In this document: in pieces, positions 1 through 7,999 of the stretch | Layout: every line of letters starts with the position of its first letter | How positions within the stretch are numbered: position 1 is the stretch's first letter | Source of the DNA: an uncultured Holdemanella sp. | Lineage (GTDB): Bacteria; Bacillota_I; Bacilli_A; Erysipelotrichales; Erysipelotrichaceae | Reading direction: 5' to 3' | DNA: 29,532 bases | Assembly (NCBI RefSeq): GCF_934772795.1 | Contig: NZ_CAKVMR010000026.1 | Location: 1-29,532, forward strand | The notes under the pieces: generated by a model | Told to the model about the DNA's origin: nothing | What the model saw: only the letters and a program-made list of their open reading frames with translations | Database searches by the model: none | Made by a program: the position numbers and the translations under genes

Positions 1-75
1 GTCCAGTGGTGTAGTGGTTAACATGCCTCCCTGTCACGGAGGAGATCGTGGGTTCGAGTCCCATCTGGACCGCCA
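1..75 (+). tRNA. tRNA-Asp (GTC), first base missing
   Basis: The cloverleaf folds as follows: acceptor strand 1-6 pairs with 65-70, D-arm 9-24, anticodon stem 26-30/38-42 with anticodon GTC at 33-35, T-arm 48-64, discriminator G72 and encoded CCA at 73-75. The seventh acceptor pair needs a G immediately before base 1 to pair with C71, so the gene is cut by one base at the window edge. G at the discriminator is the expected aspartate identity base. Confidence 0.96.
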
Positions 76-86
76 TTTAGAAATTT

Positions 87-110
87 AAGTCATCTTAGGA
101 TGACTTTTTT
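87..110 (+). terminator. Terminator of tRNA-Asp
   Basis: An 8-bp perfect hairpin (AAGTCATC / GATGACTT, loop TTAG) is followed by a run of T. It closes the tRNA transcript, possibly that of a longer tRNA cluster starting before the window. Confidence 0.9.
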
Positions 111-117
111 CTTTGTG

Positions 118-146
118 TTGACTATTATTTAATTTCTTTGTTTAAT
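118..146 (+). promoter_or_regulatory. Promoter of the DUF1848 gene
   Basis: TTGACT (118-123) and TTTAAT (141-146) are separated by 17 bases. The predicted start of transcription falls on or next to the ATG at 153, so the mRNA would have essentially no 5' leader. Confidence 0.65.
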
Positions 147-152
147 AAACTT

Positions 153-1007
153 ATGATTATAAACGCAAGCGGAAGAACAGATGTTGTAGCCTATTATATG
201 GATTGGTTTGTGAACCGATGGAATGAAGGTTATTTTGATGTAAGAAATCCTTTTAATCCAAAACTAGTCAGTCGTATCTATGTATCCGATATTGATATGA
301 TTGTATTTTGTACAAAGAATCCATTGCCATTGTTAGATACAATACATCTATTTTCTGTACCTATTCAGCTACAAGTTACTATCACTGGATATTTTAATGA
401 TATAGAACCTCAAGTACCAGATAAAAGAGAAGTCATTCAATGCATTAAAAAGCTATCATCCTATTTAGGAAAAGAAAATGTCTGTGTTCGATATGATCCC
501 ATACTTTTGAATTCTAAATATGATGTAGATTATCATATTCGTGCCTTTAATAAGTTATGCACAATGTTGAATGGATATATTTCAAAAATAATTGTCTCTT
601 TTGTGGATGATTATAAAAATGTCAGAAACAACCATTTGGATTATCATGAACCCTCTAATGAAGAATATCTTAAATTAAAAGAAGCTTTCGAAAAGAATGA
701 TATAAAAGTTGTGAGTTGTATGGAAAATAAATATCAAATTGGTGATGAAAAGGATTGTTGCGTCAGCATTAAATATGCTTTTGAAAGAACTGGTAAACTC
801 TTTAAAGAATGGAAGGCAAGAGACTGTCATTGTGTAAACATGGTGGATATAGGTGCTTATAATTCTTGTTTACATGGTTGTAAGTATTGTTACGCAAATT
901 TTGATTCGAAACAAATCTCAAAAAATTATATGTTACATGATCCGAACTCTAGTTTATTGATTGGACAATTGAGTTTGGATGATCAAATCAAAATACGAAG
1001 AAAATAA
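153..1007 (+). CDS. DUF1848 family protein, radical-SAM-like
   Basis: The opening residues MIINASGRTD and the segment around VFCTKNPLPLL are typical of DUF1848 (PF08902), a family of unknown function. Near the C-terminus, residues 239-246 form C-x3-C-x2-C (CLHGCKYC followed by YANF), the pattern that holds the [4Fe-4S] cluster in radical SAM enzymes, where it normally lies near the N-terminus. A TTG 15 bases upstream is in frame, but the ATG at 153 fits the family start and sits 6 bases after a -10 box; there is no Shine-Dalgarno sequence before either start. The gene stands alone between the tRNA-Asp terminator and a hairpin shared with the convergent lipoprotein gene. Codon use is rich in ATA and A/T-ending codons. 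The family assignment is firm; the reaction is unknown. Confidence 0.9.
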   Translation: MIINASGRTDVVAYYMDWFVNRWNEGYFDVRNPFNPKLVSRIYVSDIDMIVFCTKNPLPLLDTIHLFSVPIQLQVTITGYFNDIEPQVPDKREVIQCIKKLSSYLGKENVCVRYDPILLNSKYDVDYHIRAFNKLCTMLNGYISKIIVSFVDDYKNVRNNHLDYHEPSNEEYLKLKEAFEKNDIKVVSCMENKYQIGDEKDCCVSIKYAFERTGKLFKEWKARDCHCVNMVDIGAYNSCLHGCKYCYANFDSKQISKNYMLHDPNSSLLIGQLSLDDQIKIRRK

Positions 1008-1037
1008 AATGGGTGGAGCTAGTTTGCTTCACTCATT
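1008..1037. terminator. Hairpin between convergent genes
   Basis: A 12-bp stem (1008-1019 with 1026-1037, loop TAGTTT) contains two G-U pairs when read as plus-strand RNA, followed by AATTTTG. On the minus strand the T-tract TTTTATTTTC is better, but the two G-U pairs become A-C mismatches. It probably ends both the DUF1848 and the lipoprotein transcripts, and the lipoprotein stop codon lies within it. Confidence 0.65.
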
Positions 1038-1588
1038 AATTTTGTATAGATTTTTGTTAGTTGTTCTTTTTCATCATTTGTCATTTTTCTTTCAGTCGCA
1101 TCATGACTATCTAAAGTGCCTTCATGTCCATCAATGACTTTCCCGTCCTTTACGACAAGAACTAATGGAACATATAAAGTTAAAATGCCTTCATCGTTAC
1201 TTGACATATAATCTTGGATATATGGCTCAATAATTACTTTTTGATCATCTGTATACAGACGATTCTTTTCTTCATCTCTTACTTTGACATATTGAATATC
1301 AATACCATTTTCTTTGGCGACTTTCTTTAAAATAGGTTTAGCCTCGTTACACCAAGGACAGCTCGAATAACCAAAGTATAATACGCCAGACTTTTCTTGC
1401 GTGAAATATTGAATAGCCTCATCAAAGCTAATTTCTTTGAATGTTGTCTTTGTATCATCTTTTGAATTACACGTTTCTTCTTCGCTTGTGACATCACAAG
1501 CTTTTTTTGAAGTGGATGCTGTGCTTTTTGTCTGTGTCTGACAAGCACATAGTGTCAAAGTTAAAAGGATCAATAATAATTTTTTCAT
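1019..1588 (-). CDS. Thioredoxin-fold lipoprotein (CPWC)
   Basis: The 189-residue product begins with a lipoprotein signal peptide: MKK, a hydrophobic run, then LCAC, where the second cysteine (residue 16) is the likely lipidated residue. A short Ser/Thr/Lys/Glu-rich linker follows, then a thioredoxin-like domain with the redox motif CPWC after a YFGYSS strand and a candidate cis-proline region (YVPLVLVV). It resembles the small extracytoplasmic thioredoxins called bacteriocin transport accessory proteins, but no bacteriocin genes are near, so disulfide exchange on exported proteins is the safer inference. An ATG 15 bases upstream is in frame but overlaps the -10 box, so the start at 1588 is preferred; it lies 6 bases after that box and looks leaderless. 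Confidence 0.85.
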   Translation of the reverse strand: MKKLLLILLTLTLCACQTQTKSTASTSKKACDVTSEEETCNSKDDTKTTFKEISFDEAIQYFTQEKSGVLYFGYSSCPWCNEAKPILKKVAKENGIDIQYVKVRDEEKNRLYTDDQKVIIEPYIQDYMSSNDEGILTLYVPLVLVVKDGKVIDGHEGTLDSHDATERKMTNDEKEQLTKIYTKLMSEAN

Positions 1589-1594
1589 GTCCCT

Positions 1595-1623
1595 AATATA
1601 CAAACAATTTAAAAAAAAGTAAA
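1595..1623 (-). promoter_or_regulatory. Promoter of the lipoprotein gene
   Basis: Read on the minus strand, TTTACT (1623-1618) and TATATT (1600-1595) are 17 bases apart. The -10 ends 6 bases before the ATG at 1588. The -35 lies one base beyond the T-tract of the tRNA-His terminator. Confidence 0.6.
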
Positions 1624-1624
1624 G

Positions 1625-1650
1625 AAAAAAGCTTCGATCTCTCGAAGCTT
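1625..1650 (-). terminator. Terminator of tRNA-His
   Basis: On the minus strand a 9-bp perfect hairpin (AAGCTTCGA / TCGAAGCTT, loop GAGA) is followed by TTTTTTC. Confidence 0.88.
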
Positions 1651-1661
1651 AAAAATCTTAG

Positions 1662-1739
1662 TGGGGCGGCTGACGCGATTCGAACGCGCGCGTGACGGAG
1701 CCACAATCCGCTGTGTTAACCAACTTCACCACAACCGCC
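1662..1739 (-). tRNA. tRNA-His (GTG)
   Basis: On the minus strand the anticodon loop TTGTGGC carries anticodon GTG, closed by stem GCGGA/TCCGT. The T-arm is GCGCG-TTCGAAT-CGCGT and the acceptor GCGGTTG/CAGCCGC. The extra G at 1739 opposite discriminator C (1665) is the G-1 that marks histidine tRNAs. CCA is encoded at 1664-1662. Confidence 0.95.
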
Positions 1740-1760
1740 ATGTTTGCTTGACGCTTAAAT

Positions 1761-1789
1761 AATATACCATGTGATTCTGTACTTTGCAA
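1761..1789 (-). promoter_or_regulatory. Promoter of tRNA-His
   Basis: On the minus strand TTGCAA (1789-1784) and TATATT (1766-1761) are 17 bases apart, and the -10 has an extended TGG just upstream. Transcription would start about 15 bases before the tRNA. Confidence 0.6.
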
Positions 1790-1808
1790 GCAAAAAAATA
1801 AAATAAAT

Positions 1809-1837
1809 TAAAAAAAGTGCATTTTTTTTCGTATAAG
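1809..1837 (+). promoter_or_regulatory. Promoter of radC
   Basis: TTAAAA (1809-1814) and TATAAG (1832-1837) are 17 bases apart. The -10 ends 5 bases before the radC ATG, so the transcript would be leaderless or nearly so. Confidence 0.5.
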
Positions 1838-1842
1838 AGTAT

Positions 1843-2517
1843 ATGAAGGTAAAAGAGATGGAAGTGGAACAGCGCCCACGAGAAAAAGCGCTTCGCTATG
1901 GTTTAGAATCTTTGAGTGATTTAGAATTAGTTGCCTTGATTCTTCAAAGCGGGAATAAAAATCGTTCCGTATTCGAAATTGCATCCGATGTATTGAAAGA
2001 AAGTGAAGGTTTATCAAAATTAATGTCAATGCATGTAAATACATTGATGCAAATCCAAGGAATACGAGAAGTCAAAGCTTTACAGCTTTTGGCAAGTGTA
2101 GAACTCAGTAAACGTGTCGTTAAATCAAAGGTATATCATGCCTCCATTATGAAACCAGAAGATGTGATTGAATGGTTTGAATTTGAATATGGTGTATTGT
2201 CGCAGGAATGTTTTATTGCCCTGTATTTAGATACGAAAAGTAAACTCATTTCTCATCGTGTTTTGTTTAAGGGAACATTGAATGAAAGTGTAGTACATCC
2301 TCGAGAAGTGTTTAAGGAGGCTTTTCTTCAAAACGCAAACTCTGTTTTGATTGCCCACAATCATCCTTCTGGCGATTGTACACCATCTAAGGCGGATTTT
2401 GAGGTTACCTATAAAATGGTTCGTGTCGCAATGACGATGGGAGTCCAATTAGTGGACCACATTATCGTAGGACAAAATCAATATTATTCATTTAAAGAGC
2501 ATAAATATCTCGATTGA
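1843..2517 (+). CDS. radC: RadC-family JAB/MPN domain protein
   Basis: The 224-residue product has the RadC layout. An N-terminal segment (MKVKEMEVEQRPREKAL, residues 1-17) and a helix-hairpin-helix-like region around 60-85 are followed by a C-terminal JAMM/MPN+ domain. H172-x-H174 (AHNHPSG) and D185 give the full zinc-binding HxHx10D motif. The historical name DNA repair protein is not well supported by experiments in the family; the biochemical role is unsettled. The ATG at 1843 matches the family's usual N-terminus and is preferred to the internal ATG at 1858. Only a weak AAGAG lies 4 bases upstream. The next gene, mreC, has its own promoter overlapping the radC stop codon; radC next to mreCD is a common Bacillota arrangement. 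Confidence 0.93.
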   Translation: MKVKEMEVEQRPREKALRYGLESLSDLELVALILQSGNKNRSVFEIASDVLKESEGLSKLMSMHVNTLMQIQGIREVKALQLLASVELSKRVVKSKVYHASIMKPEDVIEWFEFEYGVLSQECFIALYLDTKSKLISHRVLFKGTLNESVVHPREVFKEAFLQNANSVLIAHNHPSGDCTPSKADFEVTYKMVRVAMTMGVQLVDHIIVGQNQYYSFKEHKYLD

Positions 2518-2542
2518 AAGAAGGAGTGTTTATCGCTATAAT
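2514..2542 (+). promoter_or_regulatory. Promoter of mreCD
   Basis: TTGAAA (2514-2519) and TATAAT (2537-2542) are 17 bases apart, close to consensus. The -35 overlaps the radC stop codon. Confidence 0.8.
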
Positions 2543-2564
2543 ATAAGTTAGTTTGGGGGATATT

Positions 2565-3401
2565 ATGCGTAAATTTACTCGAATTCAAAAAAGATTACTT
2601 ACGACGATTGTCGTTTTATGTATACTAGCATGTGCAATGTTTGGCTTAAGACAAAACTCCATCACGAATATTGGATATAGTGCATGGACATACTTAAAAT
2701 ATGGATTAATTCAATATCCGCTATCTTCAATTGGAAATGCAGTTAATGATTTTGCGAATCTTTGGCATGTTTATGATGATAATGAATATTTGTCAAAACA
2801 ATTGGCGGAACAAAAGAATTATCAGACGGCATATGAAGATGAAAGAAACAAAAATAAACAACTTGAAGGCCTACTTGAAATGAAAGGCGGGCTTAGCGAT
2901 GCTAAAACAATCAGTGTATCTGTTCTAGAACGTTCAAGTGATTCCTGGTTACAGACTGTGACAATATCAGCTGGTAAAAAACAAGGGGTAGAAAAGAATA
3001 TGCTTGTGGCAACAAGTGATGGTGCCATTGGCTTGGTTGATAGTGTTCAAACATTGACGAGCACTGTACAATTGTTGACAAGTCAGCATTTAAGTAATGA
3101 TATTGCGATAAAGATGTCTTTAGAAGATGGTACAAGTGTAGAAGGTGTTTTACAATCGTATGATACAGAAAAAAAGGCATATCGAGTATCTTTATTTGAC
3201 AATGATGCGATTGTCGCAAAGGGACAAAAAGTTGCGACAAGTGGTAAGGGTGGAAACTATCCGAGTGGAATTTTGATTGGTGAAGTAAAAGATGTATCTT
3301 TAAATGATGACTCCATTATTTCAACTGTCTATGTATCGCCTGTATCCAATATGAAAAGCTTTGACTATTGTCTTGTGATTGGAAAAGAGGAGAGTAAATG
3401 A
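2565..3401 (+). CDS. mreC: Rod shape-determining protein MreC
   Basis: MreC is a membrane-anchored, extracytoplasmic scaffold that organises the lateral cell-wall synthesis complex with MreD, RodA and PBP2. The 278-residue product has a short basic cytoplasmic tail, one membrane segment (about 11-29), a coiled coil (about 70-105, rich in K/E/Q/L) and a beta-rich C-terminal domain with the family-typical stretch MLVATSDGAIGLVDSV. I use the ATG at 2565 because GGGGGA sits 4 bases upstream; the TTG 12 bases earlier has no ribosome binding site. It overlaps mreD by 4 bases (ATGA), so the two are translationally coupled. No mreB is in the window. Confidence 0.93.
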   Translation: MRKFTRIQKRLLTTIVVLCILACAMFGLRQNSITNIGYSAWTYLKYGLIQYPLSSIGNAVNDFANLWHVYDDNEYLSKQLAEQKNYQTAYEDERNKNKQLEGLLEMKGGLSDAKTISVSVLERSSDSWLQTVTISAGKKQGVEKNMLVATSDGAIGLVDSVQTLTSTVQLLTSQHLSNDIAIKMSLEDGTSVEGVLQSYDTEKKAYRVSLFDNDAIVAKGQKVATSGKGGNYPSGILIGEVKDVSLNDDSIISTVYVSPVSNMKSFDYCLVIGKEESK

Positions 3402-3964
3402 TAAATAAGGAACGTTATTCATTTATTTTCTTAGCCATTTTAGCTATGCTAGATCAATTGATTGCTTCTCTGTTCGGCGTTGATTTTACATATTCCTCAC
3501 TATCTTTAGTTAGCCATCTATGTTTTTGCGGATGTCTATTAGTAGTGGCTCATGAGAAAAGTTTAAATCGGTTTCTATACGCTTGTTTATGCGGCCTTTG
3601 TGTGGGAATGTTCTTTACTTCAGACTGGCTTGTTAAGATGCTTTTGTTTGGTTTGTTTGGCTGGGCAATTGGCTTTTTTCAAGAAGCAATGGATCAAGAT
3701 CACTGGGTACAATTTGGTATTGTATTTCTAATGATGTTTGCGAATGATTTAATTTGTTTTTTTGGCGCAAAGATCTTCGGATATCTCACGATGGGCTTTA
3801 TGAAATGGTTTATTCATGTTGAAGCTTTGACATTGATTTTTAATGGTGTGGCTATATTTGTTTTGATCTATATTATTACCGTATTTATGCGCTATGCGAC
3901 AATCAAAGATATTCGATTTAAACGAATGGAAAAGTTGAAAATGCAAAATATTCGAAGGAAATGA
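3398..3964 (+). CDS. mreD: Rod shape-determining protein MreD
   Basis: This 188-residue protein is very hydrophobic, with about five membrane segments, and ends in a basic cytoplasmic tail (RFKRMEKLKMQNIRRK). MreD is poorly conserved in sequence; the assignment rests on size, topology and the 4-base overlap with mreC, the standard mreC-mreD arrangement. MreD is an integral membrane partner of MreC in the elongation machinery. It could have drifted in function, but nothing in the sequence suggests so. Confidence 0.85.
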   Translation: MINKERYSFIFLAILAMLDQLIASLFGVDFTYSSLSLVSHLCFCGCLLVVAHEKSLNRFLYACLCGLCVGMFFTSDWLVKMLLFGLFGWAIGFFQEAMDQDHWVQFGIVFLMMFANDLICFFGAKIFGYLTMGFMKWFIHVEALTLIFNGVAIFVLIYIITVFMRYATIKDIRFKRMEKLKMQNIRRK

Positions 3965-3988
3965 GTCATGGATTCGTTTCCTTCTTTT
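3954..3988 (+). terminator. Terminator of mreCD
   Basis: GAAGGAAA (3954-3961) pairs with TTTCCTTC (3977-3984), with further weaker pairs inside, followed by TTTT. The mreD stop codon lies within the hairpin. Confidence 0.75.
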
Positions 3989-3994
3989 CATATG

Positions 3995-4003
3995 TGCTAA
4001 AAT
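3995..4003 (+). promoter_or_regulatory. Extended -10 promoter of polA operon
   Basis: TGCTAAAAT is an extended -10 element. The -35 position falls in the 3' arm of the mreCD terminator and is a poor match, which the TGn extension may compensate. AAGAGGT precedes the polA ATG by 6 bases. Confidence 0.55.
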
Positions 4004-4023
4004 AGAGGAAAAGAGGTAAAGAC

Positions 4024-6600
4024 ATGAAAAAACTATTATTATTAGATGGAAACTCCATGCTATTTCGTGCATATTATGCAACGTTATATACACATAGAAT
4101 GACAACGTCCAATGGCATTCCAACCAATGCAGTTTATGGCTTTGTGATGATGTTAAATAAGGCAATTGATATTATTGAACCAGATAAGATTTTAGTTGCT
4201 TGGGATGCAGGAAAACCTACGTTCAGACACAAACAATTTGCAGCCTATAAGGGAACACGAAAACCACTTGATGAAGAATTAATCGTTCAATTTCCAATTG
4301 TTAGAGAATACTTGGATGCTGCTGGAATCAAGCGCTATGAACAAGAAGGCTATGAAGCCGATGACATTATTGGAAGTATGGCTAAATGCTGCAAAGATGT
4401 TCAAACTACAATTCTGACTAGTGATCGTGATTTATTGCAGTTGATTGATTCAAGTACACATGTTCTTTTGATGAAAAAGGGCTTAAGTGAAATGGATCTA
4501 ATGGACGAACAAAATTTAATGGAAACATATGGAATTATACCAAGCCAAGTCATTGATATGAAAGGATTAATGGGGGATACAGCCGATAATATTCCAGGGG
4601 TAGCTGGTGTTGGTGAAAAGACAGCCTTGCGTTTATTGAATCAATATTCCACTGTAGAAAATGTTTATGCACATATTGATGAAGTAAAAGGAAAACTAAA
4701 AGAAAAGCTAGAAAAAGATAAAGAGAATGCGTTCATGTCTTTAGAATTGGCAACAATTTATACAAAGATGGAACTACCATTTAGTTTAAATGATTGTGAG
4801 TTTACAGGAATTCAAGATGATGTGAATGCATTCTATGAAAAATATGAAATGCGATCATTGGTAAATCGTACAAAACAGACTAAGGAAGAAAAATGGCCTT
4901 TAAAAGAAGTGGATCATTTTGAATTTGAAAATATGGATGACGTTATGGTGATGCCAGTATGTACACAAGAGCCTTATTTAGATCAAAAATTGTATGGTTT
5001 TATGATTCCAAAAGATAAAACAGTTTACTATATTTCAGTAGAAAACGCATTAGAGGATACAAACTTTAAAACATTGTTAGAAACAAAAGAAATTAGTACA
5101 TGGGATACAAAAGAAATGATGCATCTATTAGATCGCTATGGGTTTAAATGGAATACTTTTAGTGATGACTTGCATATTGCTGGATTCTTATTGAATTCTA
5201 CCGCAACAGATAGTGATGCAGTCTTAGAAGCACTTCAAATTCATCTTCCAGAATCTTTCCATGATGTATCTAAGAAGACAAAACAGGAACCGGCTTATAG
5301 CTTGGAAAGAGAAAAGGAAATCTATCATAGTTTGACTCAGCAGCTGTATGAGAAAAAAGACAAGCTTCGTGTTTCTTTAAAAGAAGAAAATGTATTGTCT
5401 TTATATGAAGATATTGAAATGCCGTTAACACATGTCTTGTTTTCAATGGAACAAGAAGGTATTTCGATTCAAGAAAGTTTTTTAGATGAGTATGGAGCTT
5501 TATTAAATGAGAAATTGGATGCTCTTGCTCAAAAAATCTATTCACATGCAGGCATGATTTTTAATATCAATTCACCAAAACAATTGGCGAATGTCTTGTT
5601 TGATGAGTTGAACTTAAGTTCGGGTGGAAAAAAACGTTCAACTTCTGCAGATGTATTAGAAAAGCTTCGTGGAAAACATCCAATTATTGATGATATTCTT
5701 GAATATCGAAAAATTGCGAAGGTATCCAGTACATATATTGATGGCTTGAAAAAACATATTCGTTCGGATCAAAAGATTCACACTTCTTTTAATCAGACAA
5801 TGACACAAACGGGCAGACTTTCAAGCAGTGAACCAAACTTACAAAATATCAGTATTCGTGATGAATTAGGTAAAGAAATTCGTAAGGCATTTGTGGCAGA
5901 AGATGGCTATCACTTATTGTCTGCGGATTATTCGCAAATTGAATTGAGAATGTTGGCCCATATGGCTAATGAGGATCATATGATAAAAGCGTTTAATGAA
6001 GGTTTGGATATTCATACAAAAACGGCAACTTTAATTTTTGGCTGTTCACCAGAAGAGGTGGATGAACATAAAAGAAGAATCGCTAAGACAGTCAACTTTG
6101 GTATTGTATATGGACAAACTGAATTTGGTTTATCTTCACAATTAAATATCACACGAAAAGAAGCGAGTGAATTTATGAAGATGTACTTTGAAAGTTATCC
6201 TCAGATTCACGAATATATGAATCAATTGATTGATTTCTGTAAGGAACATGGATATGTCGAAACATTATTCCACAGAAGAAGAGAGATTCCTGAAATCAAT
6301 GATAAGAATTTTATGACACGTGAATTCGGTAAGCGAGCTGCCATGAATGCACCAATCCAAGGTAGTGCGGCTGATTTGATCAAGATTGCGATGTTGAAAA
6401 TGGATCAAGCTTTAAAAGATGCCAATGTGAAATCTAAAATGCTTCTACAGATTCATGATGAATTAATCTTTTTAGTACCAGATGAAGAATTGGATTTAAT
6501 GCAGAAACTTGTAAAGGATACAATGGAAAGCGCAATGGAATTAAAGGTTCCATTAAAGGCAAGTATCAGTGTTGGCAAGTCTTGGTATGAGGCAAAATAA
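4024..6600 (+). CDS. polA: DNA polymerase I
   Basis: PolA fills gaps and removes RNA primers during lagging-strand synthesis and excision repair. The 858-residue product has an N-terminal 5' nuclease domain (about 1-290, opening LLLDGNSMLFRAYYA with the helix-hairpin-helix GDTADNIPGVAGVGEKTA), a middle 3'-5' exonuclease-like domain (about 300-460) and the polymerase domain. Motif A is DYSQIELR with D635, motif B is KTVNFGIVYG and motif C is IHDEL with D812. The middle domain lacks the DxE metal ligands of E. coli PolA, so no proofreading is expected, as in Bacillus stearothermophilus PolA. The stop codon overlaps the mutM start by one base (TAATG). Confidence 0.98.
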   Translation: MKKLLLLDGNSMLFRAYYATLYTHRMTTSNGIPTNAVYGFVMMLNKAIDIIEPDKILVAWDAGKPTFRHKQFAAYKGTRKPLDEELIVQFPIVREYLDAAGIKRYEQEGYEADDIIGSMAKCCKDVQTTILTSDRDLLQLIDSSTHVLLMKKGLSEMDLMDEQNLMETYGIIPSQVIDMKGLMGDTADNIPGVAGVGEKTALRLLNQYSTVENVYAHIDEVKGKLKEKLEKDKENAFMSLELATIYTKMELPFSLNDCEFTGIQDDVNAFYEKYEMRSLVNRTKQTKEEKWPLKEVDHFEFENMDDVMVMPVCTQEPYLDQKLYGFMIPKDKTVYYISVENALEDTNFKTLLETKEISTWDTKEMMHLLDRYGFKWNTFSDDLHIAGFLLNSTATDSDAVLEALQIHLPESFHDVSKKTKQEPAYSLEREKEIYHSLTQQLYEKKDKLRVSLKEENVLSLYEDIEMPLTHVLFSMEQEGISIQESFLDEYGALLNEKLDALAQKIYSHAGMIFNINSPKQLANVLFDELNLSSGGKKRSTSADVLEKLRGKHPIIDDILEYRKIAKVSSTYIDGLKKHIRSDQKIHTSFNQTMTQTGRLSSSEPNLQNISIRDELGKEIRKAFVAEDGYHLLSADYSQIELRMLAHMANEDHMIKAFNEGLDIHTKTATLIFGCSPEEVDEHKRRIAKTVNFGIVYGQTEFGLSSQLNITRKEASEFMKMYFESYPQIHEYMNQLIDFCKEHGYVETLFHRRREIPEINDKNFMTREFGKRAAMNAPIQGSAADLIKIAMLKMDQALKDANVKSKMLLQIHDELIFLVPDEELDLMQKLVKDTMESAMELKVPLKASISVGKSWYEAK

Positions 6601-7421
6601 TGCCAGAGGCACCAGAAGTTCAAACTGTATTAAGCACGTTAGAAACACAAATCAAAGATTTTTCAATTGAAGATGTATTGGTGTATTATTCTAAGATTCT
6701 TGATAATGTAGAGGTAGAAAATTTTAAACATCAGTTGATTGGACAAACTTTCCATTCATTTAATCGACTTGGGAAATATTTGATTTTTGGTTTGGATGAT
6801 TATGATTTGGTTGTTCACCTAAGAATGGAAGGTAAATTTTATCTTTATGATAGGCTTTGTGAGGATAAACATATTCATATAGTATTTAAATTAAATAATG
6901 GAATCTATATGTCGTATCATGATACAAGAAAATTTGGAAGAATGTACTTGTATCCTAAAAAAGAAGACATTCATGCATATCCTTGTTTTAAAAATGTTGG
7001 ATATGATTATATGGATGAAAGAGTGAATGGAATGTATTTCTATACTTGTGTTCATTCATTAAAACGAAATTTGAAATCCTGCCTGTTAGATCAATCGATT
7101 ATGGCAGGTGTTGGAAATATATATGCCGATGAGATATGTTTTGCCTGCGGATTAGATCCTAGAAGTCGTGCTTCAAAACTATCAAAAAGAGATTGTGAGA
7201 ACATCGTTTTTCAGACAAAGCGAATCTTGCAGGGAGCTACACGCTTTGGGGGAACAACCATTCGTTCTTATACCTCAAGTTTAGGTGTAACAGGGCGTTT
7301 TCAACTTTATTTGAATGTACATGATCAGACACAATGTAAAGTGTGTCATCATAACATAAAAAAATTAACTGTATCACAAAGGGGGACTTATCTATGTCCA
7401 AATTGTCAAAAAAGAAAGTAA
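6600..7421 (+). CDS. mutM: Formamidopyrimidine-DNA glycosylase (MutM/Fpg)
   Basis: MutM removes 8-oxoguanine and formamidopyrimidines from DNA and nicks the abasic site. The 273-residue product starts MPEAPEVQTV, so Pro2 (the catalytic N-terminus after Met removal) and Glu3 are present. The conserved lysine lies in RLGKYLIF (K59), the family motif HDTRKFGRM is intact, and the C-terminal zinc finger has two CxxC pairs (CKVC and CPNC) around QRGTYL. It is coupled to polA by a one-base overlap and overlaps coaE by 28 bases. Placing a base-excision glycosylase directly after its gap-filling polymerase makes functional sense. Confidence 0.97.
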   Translation: MPEAPEVQTVLSTLETQIKDFSIEDVLVYYSKILDNVEVENFKHQLIGQTFHSFNRLGKYLIFGLDDYDLVVHLRMEGKFYLYDRLCEDKHIHIVFKLNNGIYMSYHDTRKFGRMYLYPKKEDIHAYPCFKNVGYDYMDERVNGMYFYTCVHSLKRNLKSCLLDQSIMAGVGNIYADEICFACGLDPRSRASKLSKRDCENIVFQTKRILQGATRFGGTTIRSYTSSLGVTGRFQLYLNVHDQTQCKVCHHNIKKLTVSQRGTYLCPNCQKRK

Positions 7422-7999
7422 TAGGAATCACTGGATCTATGGGTTCAGGAAAGAGTGAGATTTCTCGATATTTAAGAAAAAAATATCCTGTTTTAGATTG
7501 TGATCAGGTCAATGCGGATTTATTAAAAAAGGGTAATTTGGGTTATCAGAAATTAAATGATTTACATATTGTTGAATTGGATTTAAATGGACAAATCATT
7601 AAGGAAAGTTTAGCTTCATATATGTTTTCAAATGAGAAGCATCGAAAACAAGTGGAAGCTATCTTGCATCCTTTGATTTTTGAGCAGATGCATAAATGGA
7701 TTTGTGAACAAGAGAGTTCGATCGTCTTTGTGGAAATGCCAATTTTGTTTGAGATTTCTGCACAAGATCATTTTGATTCAATATGGTGTGTTGTGGCTGA
7801 TTTAGATGTAGCCTTATCACGCCTACAAACCTATCGAAACTTTACTAGGGAACAAGCTTTGGCAAGACTTGTATCACAAATGAATCCGGAAGAGAAGATG
7901 GCAAAGAGTGATATTGTACTACAAAATAATGGGACGGTAGAACAGCTGCATAAACAAATAGATGAAGCATTAAAAGAGGAGAAGGTACATGACGATTGA
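7394..7999 (+). CDS. coaE: Dephospho-CoA kinase
   Basis: CoaE phosphorylates dephospho-CoA in the last step of coenzyme A synthesis. The 201-residue product has Walker A GSMGSGKS at residues 14-21, the DCDQVNADLL segment and EMPILFE, all family features. The start at 7394 lies inside mutM in another frame and has AAAGGGGG 8 bases upstream, so the 28-base overlap appears real. It overlaps dnaB by 11 bases at its end. The polA-mutM-coaE order is widespread in Bacillota. Confidence 0.96.
   Translation: MSKLSKKKVIGITGSMGSGKSEISRYLRKKYPVLDCDQVNADLLKKGNLGYQKLNDLHIVELDLNGQIIKESLASYMFSNEKHRKQVEAILHPLIFEQMHKWICEQESSIVFVEMPILFEISAQDHFDSIWCVVADLDVALSRLQTYRNFTREQALARLVSQMNPEEKMAKSDIVLQNNGTVEQLHKQIDEALKEEKVHDD

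Noticed and set aside
1..1007. Possible tRNA-Asp-linked integration of the DUF1848 gene
   Set aside because: No integrase, no repeated tRNA 3' end downstream and no phage-like gene; a lone cargo gene with somewhat AT-rich codons is insufficient.
2227..2448. Minus-strand open frame of 73 codons inside radC
   Set aside because: Shadow of the real gene: no ribosome binding site, no promoter, and no recognisable protein pattern. The same holds for other opposite-strand frames, such as 3749-4165, 9348-9689 and 24142-24441.
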